From the NCBI GenBank assembly GCA_050730655.1, contig JBOHNL010000021.1, forward strand, positions 29,574-93,573: DNA of 64,000 nucleotides. The letters run 5' to 3'. The stretch's first letter is position 1. Every line of letters starts with the position of its first letter. The position numbers and the translations under genes were made by a program. Shown here piece after piece: positions 50,243 through 59,900 of this stretch. Below the pieces are notes generated by a model, which worked only from the letters and a program-made list of their open reading frames with translations, did no database searches and was not told the DNA's origin. The DNA comes from JAFEBO01 sp050730655 (GTDB lineage Bacteria; Planctomycetota; Phycisphaerae; Phycisphaerales; UBA1924).

Positions 50243-52720
50243 TTACCGAACCAAGCGAACATGCATCTGCGGGAACCCATCGGTGACGCCCACCTGCTGC
50301 AAACCATTCGCTCGGATTGCAGCGTCCGTCAGATACTTGAGGTCGTTGAGTTGTTGATCGCGAAGGACTGCAGCCCGAATGAACACATAGAAACGCTGCC
50401 GCGACTTGCTGTTGTCGCGCGTTTTGAACAACTCGCCCAGAAGTGGCACGTCACCGATATACGGCACCTGGCTCGTGTTGCGCCCGTCGCTCACGAGTTC
50501 AATCCCGCCGACAACAACCGTGTGCCCGTCTGGAATGGTGGCATTGCTGCTCACGTTGTTCTGTTGCCGTGGCGGGGGTAATCCGTTTGCCGGGGGCGCG
50601 CCGACAAACGAGCTGAGCGAGAGCGAATACTCCAGCACAAGGTGATCCGCTTCAGCAATTTGCGGGCGAACACTGATCGTCGTTCCCGCGTCCTGTGTGC
50701 CGCCGAAGCTTGTGGTCGTGCCAGCGCCGCTCGTTGTATTACTGATGGTGTACGGCTGCTGAAGAACCGAATTGAAAACCGCTGGTTGATTGTTGTTGAC
50801 AAGCACCCGCGGCAAGCTGCGGGTAGACCCATTCGAAATCGTCTCGAGCGCCTTGATCAACGCGCTGAAGTCACCCGGATTCAGAATCGCGCCGGTAAAT
50901 CCCTGGCTTGCAGTCGGCGTGCCATTGCCAGATGTTCCACCTCTTAGACCAAAGAGCGAACTGAGCTGATACAGATTTCCGCCAAACTCTCCGAGCTTTT
51001 CCAGTTCGACGCCAAGGCTCATGGCGTCCTGCTCACTGAGACTGACGAGGAACACCTCCAACATCACCTGCGGCTGACGCACATCAAGCTGCTTAATCAG
51101 CAACTCCAGCTGCGCGAGCAGGCGAGGTTCTGCAATGGCAATCAGCGTGTTTGTGCCCGCATCCGCAGTCAGCCACAGGCCGGGGATCAGGGAACCATTC
51201 GACCCTCCCGCCCGCCCCAATCTCGACGCGGGCTGCCGCGGCGAGTCAGTATCGCTCCTGCGGTTTGAATAAGTCGTTGTCGGCGCCGGAACCACCATCG
51301 GCGTGACACTTCCGTCCGACGGCGCATCGGGCCGAGCCGTCCGCTGCGCGCCGGCTTCAACGATTGTACTTTGGCTCCCGCTTGAAGATGACGAGTCGGC
51401 GGACGCTCCGCCGTCGAAGACCCCTCCCGTTGCTAAGGCCTGCAGCGTCTCCATCACTTCCTTCACCGGCCGATTTCTGATCGGAAATGCCCGCATCGGC
51501 CGCGCCGCCGACTGAGGCGTGGTGTCCAGCCTTTGCACCAGCGCAGCGATCCGCTCGTGCTGAGTTGGCGTAGCAGTGACAATCAGCGTTCCGGTTAAAT
51601 CGTCAATCACAACGCGGAAGCGATCGTCGTTACTCGCGGCCGGACCGCCCGCCGCGGCACCGTTCGGCGCACCGCCGTTGCCACGCTCGCGAATCGTCTG
51701 TTCAATGAGTCCAGCGACTTCCTTCGCACCAAAGACATGCGGTGTGTATTCCCTCGTCCACACTTCTTCACGCTGATCCAATGTTGCGATCAGATTCCGC
51801 CAAGCCGCCACACTGTCGGCCGGAGCAAGCAGCAAGAGCGCGCGCCCGTCCGGCGCCGCGACCACGTCCCCTTTGAGCTTGTCGCCCGAAATGGCATCCC
51901 GCTTTGCCGCAAATTGCATCACGGCGGCCACAAGTGAGGAGGCCGCAACATTCTTCGACTCAATCGTAACTGGCGTTATGTTCTCGCGTTCTGTATCAAC
52001 TTGCTCCAGCAGCCGTCGAGCTTCCTCAACTCGAGGCACAAGGTCGCTAATTACAAGTAGTCCGGAATCGCCTAGCGCCGCGGCATTCCCCGCCCCCTTT
52101 GTTAAGAACGGCTTGATCACCTCTGTTAGTTCCTTTGCCGAGCGATACTTGGGCCGCACAACCGAATGCACAAAACCGCTCCGCAACGGCGCCTCGCCAT
52201 CGGTTTCGCCAGCTTGCATCGCCATCCCCGCCGCGGCCGGCGCATCGCTCAACTTCACCAAGCTAATCACCTTCGCCCCAGGCGACCGAACAAGCGCGAG
52301 CCCCCGTGCCGCAAGAACTTGATTCGTCAGCGCCCACAAATCGTCTGGCGTCAGTTCGCCAGCGCCACGAATCGTCACCGATGTAGCATTGGCCTGCGCT
52401 GCCGAAGCTTTCAATAAATTCGGGTCATATTCAAGCGGAAGCTTGAGAGTGTCAGCAGTGAGCAGGACGAGACCTGTGAGGTCGACATGATCGGGGAGGG
52501 TGATGGAGCGATTAGCGCGAGCGTCTCCATCGAGCCAGGTACCGATCGCGCTTCGTTCGGCAGGACACGCAAGCACTGCCCACACCCCGAACGTGAAAAC
52601 TGCAAGTCGAAGCTTTGAAATATATTGCAAACGACACACATCGCGCTCCGCGACGATGCGTCGCTCATGGAACTTGCCAGCGGTATTTATCGGCCACTTC
52701 TTGAAGGGCACGGTCTGCAT
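50243..52720 (-). CDS. gspD: Secretin (GspD/PilQ family outer-membrane channel)
   Basis: About 825 aa: signal region (a hydrophobic stretch KLRLAVFTFGVWAVLAC), N0/N1-N3 domains with KVISLVKLSDAP and VTATPTQHERIAALVQRLD, Ser/Gly-rich inserts, and the secretin core (about 565-800) with VMLEVFLVSLSEQDA, SLPRVLVNNNQPAVF and VPYIGDVPLLGELFKT. It forms the outer-membrane gate for secreted proteins or pili. The start is uncertain; the ATG at 52720 is used, although the signal helix begins about 30 residues later. It is the first gene of the secretion operon and is divergent from the Rhs locus. Confidence 0.9.
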   Translation of the reverse strand: MQTVPFKKWPINTAGKFHERRIVAERDVCRLQYISKLRLAVFTFGVWAVLACPAERSAIGTWLDGDARANRSITLPDHVDLTGLVLLTADTLKLPLEYDPNLLKASAAQANATSVTIRGAGELTPDDLWALTNQVLAARGLALVRSPGAKVISLVKLSDAPAAAGMAMQAGETDGEAPLRSGFVHSVVRPKYRSAKELTEVIKPFLTKGAGNAAALGDSGLLVISDLVPRVEEARRLLEQVDTERENITPVTIESKNVAASSLVAAVMQFAAKRDAISGDKLKGDVVAAPDGRALLLLAPADSVAAWRNLIATLDQREEVWTREYTPHVFGAKEVAGLIEQTIRERGNGGAPNGAAAGGPAASNDDRFRVVIDDLTGTLIVTATPTQHERIAALVQRLDTTPQSAARPMRAFPIRNRPVKEVMETLQALATGGVFDGGASADSSSSSGSQSTIVEAGAQRTARPDAPSDGSVTPMVVPAPTTTYSNRRSDTDSPRQPASRLGRAGGSNGSLIPGLWLTADAGTNTLIAIAEPRLLAQLELLIKQLDVRQPQVMLEVFLVSLSEQDAMSLGVELEKLGEFGGNLYQLSSLFGLRGGTSGNGTPTASQGFTGAILNPGDFSALIKALETISNGSTRSLPRVLVNNNQPAVFNSVLQQPYTISNTTSGAGTTTSFGGTQDAGTTISVRPQIAEADHLVLEYSLSLSSFVGAPPANGLPPPRQQNNVSSNATIPDGHTVVVGGIELVSDGRNTSQVPYIGDVPLLGELFKTRDNSKSRQRFYVFIRAAVLRDQQLNDLKYLTDAAIRANGLQQVGVTDGFPQMHVRLVR

Positions 52721-52759
52721 TGTGACGCATGATACAGACTGAATCGAACTTGTGCAATT

Positions 52760-52805
52760 CCACAACTTTGTGGTTTTTGTGTAGCCATCCACACTTTTGT
52801 GGTTT
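52760..52805. promoter_or_regulatory. Pair of CCACA(N4)TGTGG inverted repeats upstream of the secretin gene
   Basis: Two near-identical palindromes, CCACAACTTTGTGG (52760-52773) and CCACACTTTTGTGG (52789-52802), each followed by TTT, stand 29 bases apart, centre to centre, about three helical turns. A third half-like copy CCATTGTGG lies at 52806-52814, and TTGTG...CACAA spans 52750-52765. They are between the secretin start and the next plus-strand gene, a position that suits an operator for one or both directions. Confidence 0.55.
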
Positions 52806-52890
52806 CCATTGTGGATAACTTGTCAGTTGTGGCCATGCGCGCTGACGTGCGGTTGACAGCCATTGCACAGCTGGATATCTCTATGCACTC

Positions 52891-53283
52891 ATGAGCACCA
52901 TCTCGCTTTCTCGCTTTGCCGCGCCTCGTCTGTTCACTGCACTCGGATGTACCGCGCACGCCCGCATGTTCGTCGCGATGTACATCGCAGTCGCTTCCGC
53001 TCCTCCCGCCTCAAGCCAACAACACGGTGTCGCGGCCGTTTCGTTCTCGCGTTTGAGTTCGCTCGGGCGGACATCGCAAGAACTTGGTGCGGAACCAACA
53101 CCGGCAGAAACGATACCCATTGTCAACTCGCGCCTGCCCGCGCTTGCTCCAGAGGCGAGCGCCGCCTTGGCACTTGGAAAGCACCGAGCCTCACAGTCGT
53201 CAACGAATGAACCGAATACTCGCGACGCAGTCGCTGCGCGCGCCTGCGTTCGCAAAGTTGAGTTGGGAGAGCGGCCTTGTTGA
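52891..53283 (+). CDS. Possible exported hypothetical protein, 130 aa
   Basis: The frame has codon use like neighbouring genes and a hydrophobic N-terminal part (ARMFVAMYIAVASAPPASSQ) that could be a signal peptide. No domain is recognised and no clear ribosome site precedes the ATG. An antisense frame of similar length covers the same bases, so the call is uncertain. It precedes the Rhs-coupled gene by 41 bases. Confidence 0.35.
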   Translation: MSTISLSRFAAPRLFTALGCTAHARMFVAMYIAVASAPPASSQQHGVAAVSFSRLSSLGRTSQELGAEPTPAETIPIVNSRLPALAPEASAALALGKHRASQSSTNEPNTRDAVAARACVRKVELGERPC

Positions 53284-53324
53284 CACCATGAACAGTCCTA
53301 GACAATTTACGAACGGAGATATGA

Positions 53325-53984
53325 ATGCAGCGCGCGGTTTCGATGTTTACGATGGCTCTCGCAATCGGGTGGCTGTGTGCCATATCGGCCGCCACGCGAG
53401 CGCACGGGAGCCCGCCGGCGAGTTCTCCATCGGCTCTGAGTTCGATGCAAGCTCTTTCGCTGGTTGGCTTTTCTGCTGAGGCTCTCGCGGTAGCCGGAGT
53501 TTCTGACGATGAGCTGCAACAGGCCCGCGGGTTCTTTGCCGCTCAGAGTGCGGAATTCGCCACAGTTCAGCGGCTTCGCCAGGACTTGACTAAGAAAATC
53601 GCGGCTCGAGTTACAACCGAAGCAAACGCTCCATCGGTTTCTGAAATTCAGTCCGAGCTTTCGGCACGAGTGGGCTCTTTGCGGTCAGCTTTTCTGGAGC
53701 TGTTCGGCGAGAACACGCAGTTGCTTTTGCGGCGCTGGATCGAGGCGGCAAAGTACGACGTCGATCCGGAGTTTCGCGTTCTGGCCCTCCAGCCCGAGGA
53801 ATGGAAGCAGCTTGAAACCAATCTTGGTGCGCTGCGGGCAGCAGCTCGATCGGGCGAACAAGCGTCACCAGCAACTCAGACTGCTGTCAATGAATTCAGA
53901 TCGAGAGTGGAAGTAATTGAAGCGACTTCACTTTTGGGCAGTCGAACGAACACGATTCGGCAGGGACTTCGTTCGCAGGAGTGA
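53325..53984 (+). CDS. Secreted helical protein of unknown function, coupled to the Rhs gene
   Basis: A 219-aa protein with a signal peptide (cleaved near ATRAHGSPP) and a mostly helical, Ala/Glu/Gln/Arg-rich body with no recognised domain. The ATG has GGAG six bases upstream. Its stop is directly followed by the start of the giant Rhs gene (TGA then ATG), so the two are translationally coupled and probably act together, for example as chaperone, anchor or secretion helper of the Rhs protein. That role is inference from position only. Confidence 0.75.
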   Translation: MQRAVSMFTMALAIGWLCAISAATRAHGSPPASSPSALSSMQALSLVGFSAEALAVAGVSDDELQQARGFFAAQSAEFATVQRLRQDLTKKIAARVTTEANAPSVSEIQSELSARVGSLRSAFLELFGENTQLLLRRWIEAAKYDVDPEFRVLALQPEEWKQLETNLGALRAAARSGEQASPATQTAVNEFRSRVEVIEATSLLGSRTNTIRQGLRSQE

Positions 53985-56900
53985 ATGATGAAGCGCAATT
54001 CCGGTTTACTGACTCGTATCTGCGCCTTGGGTGCGTACGGCTTGACGATGGCCAGTTTCGCGGCCGGGCTACGGCTGGATCCGCCCTGCAACCCGGGCGT
54101 GGTCAGTCCGCAGCTTCTTTCGCCAACTGCCCCCTCCTTGCCGCCGTCGGGCCCCTTGGTCACGTGCCTGCCAAACGACCGCCCTCCGACAGCCGAGGAG
54201 CGCGCTGAATTTGACAAACAACGCGATAAATACACAAACGCCGGATTGAAACCAGAATGTTTTTCCTCAGGCGGCGTCACCAAGTGTGTCTGGAGAAGAC
54301 CTGACGGCACGGTGGTATTCACGGGTGATCCGGAAGCTCCATTTCCTGATGATTATGTTCCCAACGGCGATCCTCCCGGACCGAATGTCGTTCCGATCAA
54401 TCCGGGCGGAGGAGGGGGTGGGGCACAAGGCGGAGGTGCGCCCTCGTCGCAGCCGCATGACGCGGAACATGAGCCTTGGGCGGGCGCTGCAGGTACTACC
54501 TGCAATCCGACCGTGATTGCCACCGGCGCGAAGATCAACGACGAGGTAGATCTGGTGGTGGCGCTGCCGGGGCAGAACTTCGAATTAAGGCGATGCTTTT
54601 CGCCTGCTGCACCGATGATGGGTCACACTGCAGGACTCGGATGGAATCTCTCGGTGGATTCGTACGTTTACAAAGCGGACATCGTCCGCGACGCAAATGG
54701 CAATCCGGCGCAGACTCGCTCCGTTGCATACATCAGCGTGTACGCGATTCCGCAACGAGACACGAGCATATTTCAGAACGATCGAACCGGCGGATTGGCG
54801 GGCACGGGGAAGTTCTTTCTGCCGGTGGGTCCGGGTTCGACATTTATCGAAGAAATTGACAACTTTCCGATCCCGACCGGCGCGAGCGGTGAGCCGACAT
54901 CGATGCCTGTCTTTCGCCAAGTCACATTCGGCAGCGCTTCGACTGTCTACTTCCGGACGAAGGGCTGGAGTTCGACATCGCTCACGACGGCGCAGAACGA
55001 CAAATATCAACGGCTTGACGGAATGATTGCGCAGCAGTTTGATTCTTTTGGAAACGTTTGGACGTATGACTATGACGAAGCCGTAGAGTCTCGGCGCGAT
55101 CCAGTGACGCAGATGCTTCTACAGACGCCCGCGCCACGCCTGCGTCACGTGTTCCTGCATGGAACCTACTTCGGCGACGCCGGAATGCGGGCTCGACTCG
55201 ATTTTGAGTGGGATTGGGGATACACATACAACGGCACCTACTACTGGCGCACGGACATGCTTCGCCGCGTCAACGTAGTGCGATTTGCTTTGACAAGCGA
55301 ATCGGCTGTCGAAGAGTGCGTAACCGACTCCGTCGTATACACATACGTTCAGGATCTTCTGGATATTGCGCCTGGCGGCAACACGCAAGCAAATCGTGAT
55401 GCCTTACGATACATCGGAACGTCCCGTTGCCTGGCTATGGCGACGAGACGCACGCTGTTGAACGCTTCGATCAATGGTGAATCGCTTGCTACAAATGGTC
55501 CGGAGATTCACAACCGGTTTTCACAATACCGGTATGCTCTCGATGCAGCAAGCAACAGCCTGATCGGCCTGAAAGCCATTTTCTATCCGGAGCAGTTCGA
55601 GTACATTGCAGAAAACGCGACGACCGATCTCCAGCCATCAGGCAGTCTCGGCGCGCTGGCAGGAGAAGGCAACTTTGTTCAAGCTGCGGCGTACGAGATG
55701 CTGCAACTGGATGACTCCGCCAGCGGGGACGTCATCGTCATGCAAGACTCGAGCCAGTGGACGCCTAAGCAACTGGCGGGCAAGTGGATGCACTATGACT
55801 CGAACAAGACGCTGAAGTATCAATTGGTGCGCGGCGGGTGCGGATGCGGCTCGTCGATGCGGGAGGATTACGGAGTTTCGGTTTCGGACACGCCGAACAA
55901 AATCGTCTTCCCGGGTGGGATGACGGTGTTGCTGCAGAATTTCGCGCGGATTGTTCATGAGCGGGCGTGCGATCGCGACGGAATTCCGGTGAGCGGGCCG
56001 CCTTTGAGGACGCACATTTACCGAAATGAACAGCGGATCATACATCGCGTTGAAGAATTCCCGGGAGGAACGCAGGCCGGGTGGGTCACGCTGGATTGGT
56101 CGCCGTTTACGACGGCGGAGGCAACCTTTGAATATAACGACAACGGCGCCGAGGCGGCCACGATTAAGCATGTGTGGGTGACAGGTTACGAGTACGACGC
56201 GCAAAATCGCGCTACTGAGCGCCGAATGTCGTCGTCCATGTTAAGCGGAGTAAGCAGTATCCCATTGCCGACGTTGCCGTCAGGGAGCGGGGACTTTGCG
56301 GTCAATCCGGCAAACATGACCGCAGACACGCTCAATTTCCTGACGAGTTCAACTCTCGTCGAAGTCACCGAGATACCGGGCTATTCGCGCATCGCGTATA
56401 AGGCAGAATTAGGCGGGATGGCGGAGTTGACGACGTATCGAGATATTTTGAGCGAAGCTTCCGCGCTGGATTCAGGCGCGCAAAGTTGGTTCGGCAATAC
56501 GTTTGGGCGGATGGCAAGTCTTGACATCGCTCAGCGCAGCACCCGATCAGCTTTGCAAGTGACTGTGACGGAGCAGAAGGCGTTTCTTCCCTTCTCGAGC
56601 TGGCGTCCGGATCTTGCGACGGTGCAACGTCGACTGACAGGAGTTGCCGCAAGCCCAACGGTCGAGACGGAAAACTCATATCAGCTGGAAGCATTTTACG
56701 GGACAATCAGTCCGTTCGGCTCTTCGTCGGCGGGCGCGGTACTCGCGAGGATCGCGACAGCCAAAACTCAGACTGATGGAGACGGGGCTGCTCAGAACGG
56801 AGATACAAACGAAGTTTTTTCTATCCAAGGCTACAGCACGATTGGCAATCAGGTTTGGCAACGTCAGTCAAATGGGCGACTCGACATTCTGTTCCACGAC

Positions 56901-59900
56901 GAAGCAACGGGCGCGGAAGTCATGCGAGTGAATCACGTCGCCACGTCTGTGACAATTTCCGGACAACCGAACGCCATGTCAAACGGCCCGCACGGCCGCG
57001 CGCTGACCTTTGGCCCGGAAAAGATATGGCACAACACGGAAGTTGATTCGTTCATAACCGTGTCGATCGTTGACATCATGGGTCGAGAACGCCGGCGAAG
57101 CGTTGACATACCCAACGCACGGACGAGCAATGCTTCCGACAGCGAGGTGCTGGTACTTCAGCCGGGCGGACACGTCACGGATACAAAGTACGGCCTTGAT
57201 CCTTTTTTTCTACGGTGGAGTCAAGAGTATTCTCCATTCCGATGGAAGACTTATGTAGAAACCCGGAGCACCGGCTTCTTTGCTTCTCCTGCTGCAACAA
57301 GTTTCTTTGCAACGCCGTCGGCCGCTCAAGTTTTTTGGCTCGGCCCTGTCGTACATACATATCTCGACTCGGCCATGAACGTCGTGTGCGAAGAGACACG
57401 AGAATCCAACTACATCGAAGGGAGTGGGCAAGATCTTGGGCGAACCGAGTATTCGCTGGATCTTTCCGGAAAAGTCTCCGCTACTCGTAGGTGGTGGTAT
57501 CCGGTGCCGCAATGGGCGATGGCGAACAAGTTTTTCACCAGTTCGGTGGAACGCGATGCGCTGGGCCGTGTGCGTCGGACAATTGATGAGAACGGTGGCA
57601 TTACCGAGACGGACTATGACGCGATGGATCGGGCAATCGAAACGCGCACCGGCGCGAATGAGAGCGCGATGTCGAGCGGGGCAACATATTCCAGAGTCCG
57701 GATGCTTTACGACTATTCGCTTTCCGCCACCGTGAAAGGCGGAGACGGTTTACTGAATTTCACCGTTCAATCTGTCGGTGCCGGGCAACCTGATCGGGTG
57801 CGACGGACGTTGTACGACAATCTTTCCCGTCCCGTGGCGGATGTTGCGGTCGAGTCACTCTCCGCGATCAACGCGCCGGCGGGGCCGTGGAAGTTGACCG
57901 TCACGGATCTTGCGGGGCGCGCGATCGAGTCTGGAACGGCATCAAGTGAGCTGTCAGCAGCTGATGTTTTAACCGCCATCGGAACAGTTTCCGGTGCGCT
58001 AACGAACGGGCTAGATGGGCTCGGTCACTTGAACAGCCATGAGAAGACTCATTACTCAGCACATCGCGGGTTGGTGTATCGCATGGAGAGCGCAATCGAA
58101 CCCGGCAATTGGGCTCAAGGCGTGCTCCGGACGGATCGGTGGTTTGATTCCGCCGGCAATGTGCAGGTTCAGCGTTCTCCCTCATCCCCGATGACGGTTT
58201 ACTGGCGCGACCTCCACAACCGGGTTCTAATGGAAACATCGCGCTGGCCGGAATTGATCGCGGCGAACTTTCAGTCGATCCCGGCGCCCTCGCAGCCGGC
58301 GCTGCAACGAAGCTTCTATTCCTATCACCGCGGCACATCCCTGGTTAGCCAGAAGCAATCGATCGCATCTTCTCCCAATACATCGCTGCCGACCGTACAA
58401 TCGATTATCGGTAATGTGTACGATCCCGCGGGTCGCTCGATTGCAGTAGTTGACTACGGACACGGGACCAAATCGCGCGACACGAGCGATCAGACCATCG
58501 ATGATTTCTCGCAGCCGCTGAGCGCGGACGCTACCGTTCCCGAGATCATTCCGATGCCGCTGACGCTGAACGCGTCGTGGCACATTGATTCCTACTCCCC
58601 CAATATTCCCCCGGTTCCGAGCGAGTTCCTCTCGGCGAATCCGGGCGTGCTCATTACGCGCCAGTCGTACAACGTGATGGGGCTGCCGCAAGATTCAATC
58701 GACGCGAGCGGCCGAATCACGCGCACGCTCTACGACGGACTGGGCCGTGCCGTGGGCTCGATTGAAAATCTCCGCTCGAGTCGCTCAATGGGCTCCGGTA
58801 ACTATTTGGTTTTTCCTGATCTGGTCGCGGCGTCGGGAGCCGAGCCCGAACATTGGGACGTTAACTGGGCAAATTTCTCGGGGTATATCACGCTCGGCGC
58901 AGACGAGTACCGCGTAACGACAAGCACCCTGGATGGTCTAGGTAACACGACGCTACGCGTGGGGTTCCAACGCGGCGAAGCCGTTGCCAAGCAATTCACG
59001 CGGTTCATCTACCGCATTGACGACACTTCCGGTTCGTTCGCGAGCGCCGGGTATGGATCATCGAATCTGCTCTACGAGATCCGCTACCCAGATCCGGCAA
59101 CGGGTCTTGCGTCCATAGCTGACGACCAGCGCATCCGCTATAGATACAACCAGGCAGGCGAGCAAACCGCGGTGATTGATCAGAACGCGACGACGCGCCT
59201 TTTCACGCGCGACTCGCAGGGGCGCCTCCTGACAGACGCAGTTCAGTTGCCCCTTGCAAGCGGCAGTCTCGTTGATTCGACCGCCGCGGCCATTCGCAAC
59301 GCTTATGATACGAGCGGTCGTGTGTCAACGACGGAGATGCTGAACGCGGCAAGTGCGACACTGAACAAGGTCACATACGAGTACGACCTGCTCGGCGGCG
59401 TCAAAGCTCTTAAGCAAGTTGCCGGTTATGCGGGCGCCAGCCCTCTCGGCGGCGAACGAGTCGTTCAGTACGACTTGAGATCAGAACCGTGGTTGGCAAG
59501 TCCATCGGGAGTCAGTGGCGCGTACATCAACAACTGGCGCGGCGTGCGAGGCATCTCCTACCCCGATGGAACACCGAGTTCTTCCACGGACGACACAGAG
59601 ATTCGCTATTACGCGGACGCGGACCATGTCGGGAGTCTGAGCAGCGCTGCCACCGACGCCTATCACCGCTTCGCAATTGCACAACCGACGCTGCTGGCGC
59701 TGCGGCAGTCCGGAGCGGATGTCGGCACGGTAACGGCCACATCACTCAATCCATCCGGTGTCAAGCTGCTGGCCAATGTGCAGCGTTTGGGCATGAGCCG
59801 CACGGCGAGCATGTCACTGGACGTGCCGCAGGTCTACTTGGATCGGGTCCGTTCAACAACGGGAAAGACTAAAGCGGGAATCTACGACGGCTGGGACCGT

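Noticed and set aside
52750..52830. CRISPR-like repeats upstream of the secretin gene
   Set aside because: Only two short palindromic copies with a 15-base gap and no array; an operator is the simpler explanation.
52881..53255. Minus-strand frame of 124 codons opposite the possible 52891 gene
   Set aside because: No signal peptide, domain or ribosome site; the plus-strand frame is slightly better, although weak too.
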